Shown: positions 17,748 through 25,165 of the stretch, in pieces | Numbering within the stretch: the stretch's first letter is position 1 | How the letters are laid out: every line of letters begins with the position of its first letter | NCBI GenBank assembly: GCA_016288215.1 | Contig: JAEEYQ010000055.1 | Span: forward strand, 1 to 64,000 | From: Lentisphaeria bacterium | GTDB taxonomy: Bacteria; Verrucomicrobiota; Lentisphaeria; Oligosphaerales; Oligosphaeraceae | Direction of reading: 5' to 3' | DNA: 64,000 bases | Translations under genes and position numbers: made by a program | The notes under the pieces: model-generated | Databases searched by the model: none | Seen by the model: the letters and a program-made list of their open reading frames with translations, nothing else | What the model was told of the DNA's origin: nothing

Positions 17748-18335
17748 ATGAAGGAAATCGTCATTGCCACGGGTAATAAACATAAGATATTGGAAATCAA
17801 TGAGATACTATGTCCGTTCGGATGGACGGCCCAAAGCATTGCCGCCTATGGAGGCATGCCGGAGGTGGTGGAGGACGCCATGACCTTCGACGGCAACGCC
17901 CGCAAGAAGGCATTGGCGGGGGCGTTGGCCATCGGCCGGCCGGTTTTGGCGGACGATTCGGGGCTGGAGGTGACGGCCCTTGGGGGCGCGCCCGGCGTCC
18001 ATTCCGCGCGGTATGCGGGAGAAGGGGGAAACGATGGCCGCAATTTGGCGAAACTGCTGAAGGTCATGGAGGGGCTGACGGATCGCCGCGCCCGCTTTGT
18101 CTGCGTCATCGCCGTGGCCCGGCCGGACGGCTGGGTGGGCACGGCGGAAGGCGAGGTGACGGGGCGCATCGCGCTGATTCCCGCCGGAAGCGGCGGTTTC
18201 GGCTATGACCCTGTCTTCATTCCCGATGGCCATGAGCAGTCCTTTGGGGAACTGCCCTCCGAACTGAAAAACGGCATGAGCCATCGCGCCAATGCGCTGA
18301 AGGCCGCCATCCGCTCCGGTCTGCTGGCATCGTAA
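17748..18335 (+). CDS. rdgB: XTP/dITP diphosphatase (RdgB/HAM1 family)
   Basis: 195 residues from the ATG at 17748. It hydrolyses non-canonical purine nucleoside triphosphates (XTP, dITP, ITP) to monophosphates, keeping deaminated bases out of DNA and RNA. All signatures are present: ATGNKHK at residues 7-13, the catalytic LADDSGLEVTALGG around 68-80, HSARYAGEGGNDGRN, and the C-terminal GFGYDPVFIPDGHEQSFGELP with a late SHRANAL segment that contacts the base. Longer upstream readings lack conserved sequence. It lies about 100 bases after the DUF4143 ATPase on the same strand, possibly co-transcribed. Confidence 0.95.
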   Translation: MKEIVIATGNKHKILEINEILCPFGWTAQSIAAYGGMPEVVEDAMTFDGNARKKALAGALAIGRPVLADDSGLEVTALGGAPGVHSARYAGEGGNDGRNLAKLLKVMEGLTDRRARFVCVIAVARPDGWVGTAEGEVTGRIALIPAGSGGFGYDPVFIPDGHEQSFGELPSELKNGMSHRANALKAAIRSGLLAS

Positions 18336-18669
18336 AGACGGTTTTCGAACGGAAAAGTCGCGAGAGAACTATTTTTTTGTAAGTTATTTATAATAAAATA
18401 GTTATGACTTTGCAATGGCCCCATAAGGGGACTCAAAGATGCCCTCCCGTCTCTCGTCTCCCGTCTCCTGTCTCCCGTCCCACGAAGAGTGAAGAGATCA
18501 AAGAGAAAAGAGCCCTCTCGTCTCCCGTCTCTCGTCTCTCGTCCCACGTCCCTCGAAGAGTGAAAAGTGGAAAGCCGTTGGGGCTGTGGGTCATGGGGGA
18601 AGATCTTGTCCCCGGGTTTGTGTAAATTAGGCTCTTTCAAGGCCTTGCAGAATCCAACAGCCCCTTTGT
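18336..18669. repeat. Convergent intergenic region with CCCGTCTC repeats and degenerate hairpin element
   Basis: There is no gene in these 334 bases between the convergent rdgB and CBM9-like genes. An AT-rich tract at 18365-18410 is followed by CTCCCGTCTC-type repeats (18441-18545), the reverse complement of the GACGGGA units at the window start. A few GTGAAAAG units follow, then a degenerate copy of the multi-hairpin element (18574-18650). A half CACAGAA-family unit overlaps the stop of the next gene. Confidence 0.85.
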
Positions 18670-21249
18670 TTATTCCGTGGGGCCTGTGGATTTCTTCATG
18701 GACTCGGATTCAAGGGCGATTTGAGCTTCAAGGGCCTCCACGGAGACGGTGGAGACGAGAGTGGGATCGTCGGTGAGAATATGGACGGCGTATTTGCCGT
18801 AGGGCAGTCTGATCTCGCGGCCGTTCTGCTTCAGCGGAATGGCCTCGCTCAACAGCCGCACCGGATTCTCGTTGGGCCAGATGATGATGGCTTCCCCTAA
18901 GTCCTTCGGCAGCAGATTCGTGGAGAAGACGCACGTGTATTTCTGTCCATCGTGGGCGAGAGCACGCGAAATCAGTTTGACCTCCTTTAGCGAGCAGACA
19001 GCGGGGAAGGCGGCGTCGGGAGCCAGAAGCGCCTCCTCCAGACTTGCCATTTCGGGCATGACGCCTTCCAGAAAGCCCAGTTTCATCTCGGGGGAGCAGA
19101 ATATGCCCGCGTTGGCGTGCTGTTGGCCATATTTGACTTCGGGATTGCCGATTTTGTAGGGAATCATGCCCGCGCGGCTGCCGGCGGCGATGGTGGCGAA
19201 GACGGTGGCGCGGGTTTCGCGGAAGGTGGGGCCGCGGTGGGAATTTGGACGCTCCGCAAAGCTATCATAATCAAAGGACTGTGGCGTGAAGCAGACGGCG
19301 TTGTCCGGACACTTGCGCGTCACGTCGAAAACCTGGTTGTAGATGGCGCCAATGGATGTGCGGACCACATCAGAGCCTTTGACTGGCCCAGGATAGATAT
19401 CTGGCATCAGCACATCCGCGCAGTCGCGCAGCTTGACGCAACCGGTGCCGTCGTTGTCATTGCCGAATGTGAGATGCGCGGGGTCGATTTCATGCAGCAG
19501 CTCGTTGATTTCCTTCAATGTCCTCGCATATTCTGCATTACGCGGCTCGTCAAAGAGGAACCATCCCAACAGGGCTGGGTGGTCCTTGAGGGCATTCACG
19601 AAATCAATGATGTGAGTTCTAACATCCTCTGTAAGAGTGAGATAAGTCTTTTCGCCAACTTTAAGGCCGGCAGTCGTCGCCGACATGTGCGGATAGGGGT
19701 ACAGCATTACCCACAGGCCGCCTTGACGCGCCCAGTCCAGACGCTGACGGACGGTGTCCAGGTCTTCCGTGTTCAGGACATAGGAATGGGCCACATTGCA
19801 GCCCGCCTTGCGTAGCAGCGGAATTTCGCGGCTCTGGTCCGGATCGCCCAATCCGCAGCCGTAGAAGCCCCGCAGGAACGTCGGCCGGCCGTTGATGACA
19901 ATTCGCCTCTGCGCATCCACATACGCCTCCGTCCCCGCCAGCGGCGGCAGCACCGTGATTGTCTCCTCCGCCGAAGCCACCATCCCGCCGTTCCGCTCAA
20001 TGCAGAAACTCGCCTTCACCTTGCCAGGTTCGACATGCTCCAGAGGAAATGAAACCTCCATCCGCTTAGCGTCTAATGTAAGTCGTTGCGCTGGAATGAC
20101 TTGCGTGTTATTTGCATCTTTCACGGACACAACGACTTGCGCACCTGCCAGCTGCTCTTCGGACAATTTGCACTCCAACGCAAAACGCGCCGCACGGTTG
20201 GTCATGGAGGCCATCAGCGTGTTCCGCCGTGGCCAAAGGGGGGTGATGCACAACGGTGCAAGCTTCAGCTCCGTCAGCGTGGCCTGCTGGAAGATCATCC
20301 CATGTCCCTCCCAAAGCTCAAGCCAGACTTTGTAGACGCCGCTTTCCGTCAGTTTCACGGGAAGACGGAATGGGGTTGGGGCATTTGCCGTGGTGTTCAT
20401 CCATTGAGCGGCAACGGCGACCTCTCCGCCCTCGCTGTCGAGAATCTGACATCTCAGTTCGACGTCGCCCGCGAAAAGCGTCTTCAGCTCGCCCGTGACG
20501 GAGCACTCCGCGCCGCCGCCGGTGATTTGGGCATCCATCGCGACATTTTCCATCGTGCTGCCAAAGCGCGTCCTGTCAATGGCAAGCCCCTTCAATGGCG
20601 CATATTTTTCCGTCGCCTGAAGGTACTGAACGTGCGGGAAGCTGCATATCTCGCGGCTTCCCTTGTCGTCATGGATGTTCTCGCGTGAAATCAGCAGATG
20701 CCACGTGTCCTCGTTGTCGGATTGGAAGGCGCTGAAGGGCAGGAAGAATTCCAGGCTCCAGCCCGTCTCCGTCCGCGCCGTGGCGGCATGGAAACGGCAT
20801 TCCCACGTGTCATCCAGGGAGCCGCCGATGCTATAGCCGTCAAAGACGGAGCCAGCCGCATTCACAATGAACTGGTAGTAGTCCTGGCAATTTGGATCGG
20901 GGCTGATGAGCGCATGCGGCGCAATGAAGATCTCCACGCAGTCGTCAATCCAGGTTCCGTCGTCGCGGACACGCTTCTGCCCCTTCACCATCGCGTCCGT
21001 GCATTCCACGCCGAGCCACAGCCCCTGCGCATCCCGCAGCGCCTTGAAGCGCGTGGACTCGCGGGGCGTCTTCGGCTCCACGCCGATGGTGGCGAAGTCC
21101 GCCTGCCATGGCGCGGCCGCCCACGCCTCGTCGTCCAGCCGGCCGTCGAGCTTTGGCGCCGTCGAGACAGGGGTGCATTCCAACGCATGCAGCGGCATGG
21201 CCGCAAACAACGCGCACACGGCGCACAAGATGATGCAAATGGTCTTCAT
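18670..21249 (-). CDS. Exported CBM9/DOMON-like plus TIM-barrel glycoside hydrolase-like protein
   Basis: 859 residues with a signal peptide (about 1-22, cut after HALE or nearby). Residues 25-210 resemble carbohydrate-binding family 9: PKLDGRLDDEAWAAAPW at the start and DDCVEIFIAPH in the middle. The central region is beta-rich. From about residue 430 a catalytic-looking barrel starts with IVINGRPTFLRGFYG, typical of clan GH-A enzymes, with LLGWFLFDEPRN at the likely acid/base strand. Family (GH2, GH5 or new) cannot be fixed. It should act outside the cytoplasm on a glycan. It is followed in the same direction after a gap of about 70 bases by other exported glycan proteins. Confidence 0.75.
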   Translation of the reverse strand: MKTICIILCAVCALFAAMPLHALECTPVSTAPKLDGRLDDEAWAAAPWQADFATIGVEPKTPRESTRFKALRDAQGLWLGVECTDAMVKGQKRVRDDGTWIDDCVEIFIAPHALISPDPNCQDYYQFIVNAAGSVFDGYSIGGSLDDTWECRFHAATARTETGWSLEFFLPFSAFQSDNEDTWHLLISRENIHDDKGSREICSFPHVQYLQATEKYAPLKGLAIDRTRFGSTMENVAMDAQITGGGAECSVTGELKTLFAGDVELRCQILDSEGGEVAVAAQWMNTTANAPTPFRLPVKLTESGVYKVWLELWEGHGMIFQQATLTELKLAPLCITPLWPRRNTLMASMTNRAARFALECKLSEEQLAGAQVVVSVKDANNTQVIPAQRLTLDAKRMEVSFPLEHVEPGKVKASFCIERNGGMVASAEETITVLPPLAGTEAYVDAQRRIVINGRPTFLRGFYGCGLGDPDQSREIPLLRKAGCNVAHSYVLNTEDLDTVRQRLDWARQGGLWVMLYPYPHMSATTAGLKVGEKTYLTLTEDVRTHIIDFVNALKDHPALLGWFLFDEPRNAEYARTLKEINELLHEIDPAHLTFGNDNDGTGCVKLRDCADVLMPDIYPGPVKGSDVVRTSIGAIYNQVFDVTRKCPDNAVCFTPQSFDYDSFAERPNSHRGPTFRETRATVFATIAAGSRAGMIPYKIGNPEVKYGQQHANAGIFCSPEMKLGFLEGVMPEMASLEEALLAPDAAFPAVCSLKEVKLISRALAHDGQKYTCVFSTNLLPKDLGEAIIIWPNENPVRLLSEAIPLKQNGREIRLPYGKYAVHILTDDPTLVSTVSVEALEAQIALESESMKKSTGPTE

Positions 21250-21321
21250 ATTCTATAACTCCCTCTCAGTCAGATACTTGCATCCGAATGCATTCTGCCG
21301 ATTCCGTGTGTTCTGTGGACT

Positions 21322-23640
21322 TTACTGCTTGGGGGCGAGGCGACCGAAATGCTTTGGCTCGTTGTGGTTTTCGCGGCCGGTCGGATTCCAGCAGGCATAG
21401 CCGATGTTGCCGTTCCGTGCACGATTGCGGTAGAAGTTGGCGGCGATGGGGCCCGCAAAATTTGGGTCATTGATGCCGATGGACTCGAAGGGGATGTAGA
21501 CGTCCATGATCCAATAGCCGTCCTCCTTGCGGAATCCCATGCGGGCGTTGCTCTGCCAAGTGAGGTCATGGGCTAAGGAGGCGTTCATAGTGATGCCGTC
21601 GAAGACGCTGCCCACCGTGTTGATGATGATGTGGTAGCCCTTGACCAGTTCATCGGCGTCTGGATAGAGGAAAATCTCGAAACAGTCGTCCAGCCAGATG
21701 TCTCCATTGTCGTTTTCCTTTATATTGGCGACGATGCTGTCCATGTCCGGCTCGTAGGCGATGAAACGGAAATAGAGACCACTGCGGTCGCAGCCGTAGC
21801 GGATGGTGGTTTTCGGCGTATCGGCGGGACCGCCGTCCTTGCCGCAGAACATCTCCTCGTCCAGCCGCGATACATCGCCGAAGTTGGCCACGGGCAGCAA
21901 CTTGCCATTGCGCGTCCCCATGCCGACCATCCGTTCTATGCGCTTCAGTCCCTCCTGAAATTCGCCATTGATGACCTCTACGCGGCGGCGGTACACGCTG
22001 CCCTCCGCCGTGGCCGCCAAAGCCGCCTCCATGTGGACGTTCAAGGCCTTCATGAACTCGAGATTGAACAGAGCCTCCGGTTCGGGAGAGCGTTCCACGG
22101 CATAGACTTCCTCCCGCCGCTTTTGGGCGGAGGTCCAGAAGGCGAGCATGGGCTTCTCCGCGGGCCCGTAGAAGAGGCGGCAGTATTCCTTGAGCATGTC
22201 GTCCGCATTGGTGGAGGGATCCATGTACATGCGGCCGGTCATGTAGAGGCCCAGATGCTGCATGCCAGGGGTGTCCATGCGGGCATAGCCGGTGGGGTTG
22301 TTGGGTCGGCCTTCCGTCTCGATGAATTCGCCGCCATAGTTGGGATGGGCCAGAAGCCAGGTCAGCTCGTTCTGGATGACGTGCAGCTGGACGACGGGCA
22401 GATTGTGCAGCGGCGGCCAATGGTCCAAGTACCAGCTCCAGAGGTAGAAGCGGTCCACGCGGCTGGCCCAGGTGTCGATTTCGTCATGGATCTGCTTCTG
22501 GTACTGCGGGTTAGCGGCAATGGCACGCCAATTGCAGAACATGACGGCCACGTTCTTCATCTTGTCCAATTCCCGCGGCGGCGTGCGGTACTTTTCGTAG
22601 GCGAGGCAGCCCACATACTTGTTGGGATGCTTTTCGGCGACTTTGGCGGCCACTTTCTGCGTGAAGTTCCAGATGTGGTAGGAGAACTGCTCCTCCGCAG
22701 GGTAGTCCGCATGAAGCTCCGCCTGGCAGTTGGGGCAGCCGCAGATGCGGCGCAGGCCGTCGCTTGGGGCCAGAGGATAGACGTCCATCATGGGATTGGC
22801 GTCGAACCACGCGATGATTTTGTCCGCCCACTGCTGAATCAGATTCGGATTGGTGAGGCAGAGATGGCCGCCGCCGCCCACGGCGCAGAGGTTGGTGAAG
22901 TCCCGCTTGCCGTCCACCAACGCGAAATACTCCGGATGGCTGTCCTTGTATTCCAACATGAAGTCGTAGCTGTGGATGATTTGGACGGGAGCGCGGCCGC
23001 CGATACCCAGCTGTTTGGACCAAATGGCCGTATCTTTATTCTGTGACAGCATGGCAATCCATGCCCACCGCCACGGCACCGCCGGCGCCCCATCCAATTT
23101 CAGCGCAGGTACCTTGAATTCAGGGACTTCGGGAACGACGGTGCCATCATCGCCGGGCATGTAGAAGCGGAAGCCCGCCACGCGGTGCAGAAACTCATAG
23201 ACGCCGCTCAAGGTGCCGGAGGGCCCGTAGGCGTTCAGTTTCAGCTCATCGTTGTAGCATTCGACCCAACGCCATGGATTGCGCATGCCAAAAAGCTGCG
23301 GGCCGCCGTAGTCTTCGCCGTAGATGGCGAGAAAGTCGTTCGTCGTGCGGCAGGCCCATCCTTCGCTGCGCAGCCCTTTGGCGTTGAGGCCCGCCGCCTC
23401 AAGAAGAGGCTGCTCGCCGATGCAGATGACCGGCCTCTGGGTCGCCTCGTGGACAATCGGCAGCTCCGTGCCCGTCATCTTCTTCAGATACCGCTGCATT
23501 TCCGTGGCCGCCAATTTGACGCTATCCGGAACATTCTCCGCCACAACGATTTGCGTATATGGCCGCCCATCCGGGGCGATGACGGCGGAAATGGCTGACG
23601 CACACAGACCGACTACAAATGACATGACGACGCGTTTCAT
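21322..23640 (-). CDS. Exported DUF4838-domain protein with C-terminal CBM9-like domain
   Basis: 772 residues, signal peptide at 1-20. Residues 25-140 look like the GH67-N/alpha-glucuronidase-type alpha/beta domain (KMTGTELPIV and later CIGEQPLLEAAG). The middle is DUF4838, marked by a RRICGCPNCQAELH cysteine motif and the following KVAAKVAEKHPNKYVGCLAY stretch. Residues 590-760 form a CBM9/DOMON-like domain with IWLDDCFEIFLYPDADE. In the family, DUF4838 proteins are predicted glycosidase-like barrels of unknown substrate. AAGGGA precedes the ATG. A second DUF4838 protein is at 39980-42289, differing in its C-terminal part. A glycan-cleaving or glycan-sensing role is inferred. Confidence 0.78.
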   Translation of the reverse strand: MKRVVMSFVVGLCASAISAVIAPDGRPYTQIVVAENVPDSVKLAATEMQRYLKKMTGTELPIVHEATQRPVICIGEQPLLEAAGLNAKGLRSEGWACRTTNDFLAIYGEDYGGPQLFGMRNPWRWVECYNDELKLNAYGPSGTLSGVYEFLHRVAGFRFYMPGDDGTVVPEVPEFKVPALKLDGAPAVPWRWAWIAMLSQNKDTAIWSKQLGIGGRAPVQIIHSYDFMLEYKDSHPEYFALVDGKRDFTNLCAVGGGGHLCLTNPNLIQQWADKIIAWFDANPMMDVYPLAPSDGLRRICGCPNCQAELHADYPAEEQFSYHIWNFTQKVAAKVAEKHPNKYVGCLAYEKYRTPPRELDKMKNVAVMFCNWRAIAANPQYQKQIHDEIDTWASRVDRFYLWSWYLDHWPPLHNLPVVQLHVIQNELTWLLAHPNYGGEFIETEGRPNNPTGYARMDTPGMQHLGLYMTGRMYMDPSTNADDMLKEYCRLFYGPAEKPMLAFWTSAQKRREEVYAVERSPEPEALFNLEFMKALNVHMEAALAATAEGSVYRRRVEVINGEFQEGLKRIERMVGMGTRNGKLLPVANFGDVSRLDEEMFCGKDGGPADTPKTTIRYGCDRSGLYFRFIAYEPDMDSIVANIKENDNGDIWLDDCFEIFLYPDADELVKGYHIIINTVGSVFDGITMNASLAHDLTWQSNARMGFRKEDGYWIMDVYIPFESIGINDPNFAGPIAANFYRNRARNGNIGYACWNPTGRENHNEPKHFGRLAPKQ

Positions 23641-23797
23641 GGATTCCCTTTATGCATGGGTTGAAGGTGCTTTTTGCGGCGGGAGAGGATGGGTAGAGAA
23701 GGGCTAGCAGGGCAAGAGATTCTAAAAGCCCTGAAAGCTCTTTATAGTCATAACATGTTTATTTGCAATTACTTACAGAATTTTTAGGTTGGATGGA

Positions 23798-25126
23798 TCA
23801 CTTTTTGAAGAACTCCTCGATGCGGCGCTCTTCGTTCAGATCGCGGGTGGTGCCGTAGTGTCCCGTGCGGGGATTGGTGTACATCATCTTCTTGACGCCC
23901 TTCGGCACGTTGTTGTAGGCGGTGAAGACGTTGGAGGGCGTGCAGATTTCGTCCGCGAAGCCGGTGCAGAAGTAGCATTCGCAGGTGATGTATTTGGCCA
24001 GATGCACCACATCGCTATAGGCCGCCCCCTTGCGCATTTCCGGCGTGATGGCCGAATCCTGCTGCCAGTGGAAGGGCAGGGAACGTTTGCGGCCCGCCAA
24101 ATCGCCGTTGTAGCCGCAGAGGCTCGTCGTGTGGATGAAGGCGATGGTGACTTGGCGGTCCAACGCGGCCACCGCCGCCGCCTGTCCGCCGGCCAGACTG
24201 CCGCCGCCCACAAGGAAGTCCTTGCCGTTCCATTCGGGGCGGGTCTTGATGTAGTCCGCCGCCCGCATGGCACGGGTCAGCGTCTCGTTGTAGCAGAAGG
24301 CTTCCCGTCCGTCCGCCGCCGACTTCCACCGTTCGAGCTTGGCGCAGTTCTCTTTGTAGTACTCGGGCTTCTGATTCACTTCGAAGCCATGCCATGTGGT
24401 GATCATCGCCACCGTGCCGCGCACCGCCATTTTGATGGCACGTTCGCGGTAGGCATCGCCGTCCACGCCGTCAAGGAAGGTGAGATAGATGGGCAGGCTC
24501 TTTTCCTTCGCGCCGAGCGGCACGGCGAGATAGCCCGTCACGGGTCGCGACACGCCGGCGTCCAGCTTAATCGTGTAGAGGGCGATGCCCTCCGTCTCCG
24601 AGTCGATCCTCTCGAGACGCGGATTCATGGGGACGGTGTCGAGTTTGGCGCGCTTCGCCTTCCAGAACTCATCGAAGTCAGCGGGAGGTTCATCGGCGGG
24701 GCGGATTTCCTCTGGAGCGATCATGGCGCCGATTTCTGCAACCAGTTGGTCTTTCCTGTATTGCGGATTTCTCGGCGAGGGGTTCTTGACCACTTCGCCG
24801 TCGGGGCCGATGACGTGGAAGGTGAAATACACCCAACCGGGCGTTTCGTTCCGATAGGAAACGGCGAAGGGCTTTCCGTCACATGGAAACTCCTGCGTGG
24901 CAACGGCTTTGACGGACTCCCACCGGGTTACGACGCGGAGCTTGTACTCCGGAGCGGGCTGCTCTGCCTTGAGCAGGGTGCCCGTCACGACAATCTCCTC
25001 GCCCTTTTGGTAGATGCCATCGGGATGGTTCAGCTCCAGATTGCTGATGCCGAAGTCGCCTGCGGAAGCCGTCGCGATGACAAAACCCATGATGGCGGCG
25101 ATGCCCATGTTCTTCAAAATGCCCAT
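23798..25126 (-). CDS. Exported acetyl-xylan-esterase-like alpha/beta hydrolase
   Basis: 442 residues with an N-terminal hydrophobic segment of about 20 residues. After a beta-rich N-terminal region, residues about 150-440 show the AXE1/cephalosporin-C-deacetylase layout. A PVTGYLAVPLGAKEKSLP entry strand leads to the nucleophile elbow VGGGSLAGGQAAAVAALD (Gly-x-Ser-x-x-Gly) and the acid region FCTGFADEICTPSNVFTAYN. A likely catalytic His is in PRTGHYGT near the C-terminus. It would remove acetyl groups from sugars outside the cytoplasm. AAGGAG precedes the ATG and overlaps an AT-rich element (25135-25156). It lies 39 bases after the GH20-like gene, suggesting co-transcription. Confidence 0.82.
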   Translation of the reverse strand: MGILKNMGIAAIMGFVIATASAGDFGISNLELNHPDGIYQKGEEIVVTGTLLKAEQPAPEYKLRVVTRWESVKAVATQEFPCDGKPFAVSYRNETPGWVYFTFHVIGPDGEVVKNPSPRNPQYRKDQLVAEIGAMIAPEEIRPADEPPADFDEFWKAKRAKLDTVPMNPRLERIDSETEGIALYTIKLDAGVSRPVTGYLAVPLGAKEKSLPIYLTFLDGVDGDAYRERAIKMAVRGTVAMITTWHGFEVNQKPEYYKENCAKLERWKSAADGREAFCYNETLTRAMRAADYIKTRPEWNGKDFLVGGGSLAGGQAAAVAALDRQVTIAFIHTTSLCGYNGDLAGRKRSLPFHWQQDSAITPEMRKGAAYSDVVHLAKYITCECYFCTGFADEICTPSNVFTAYNNVPKGVKKMMYTNPRTGHYGTTRDLNEERRIEEFFKK

Positions 25127-25134
25127 GTTGTTCT

Positions 25135-25156
25135 CCTTATATATAATATGGTATAG
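25135..25156. promoter_or_regulatory. AT-rich ATATGGT element in GH20-esterase gap
   Basis: The minus strand reads CTATACCATATTATATATAAGG, running straight into the ribosome site of the esterase gene. It is the same family as 11481, 48272, 53987 and 55500. It could be an internal promoter, an operator or an mRNA hairpin. Confidence 0.5.
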
Positions 25157-25165
25157 AGATGAATT

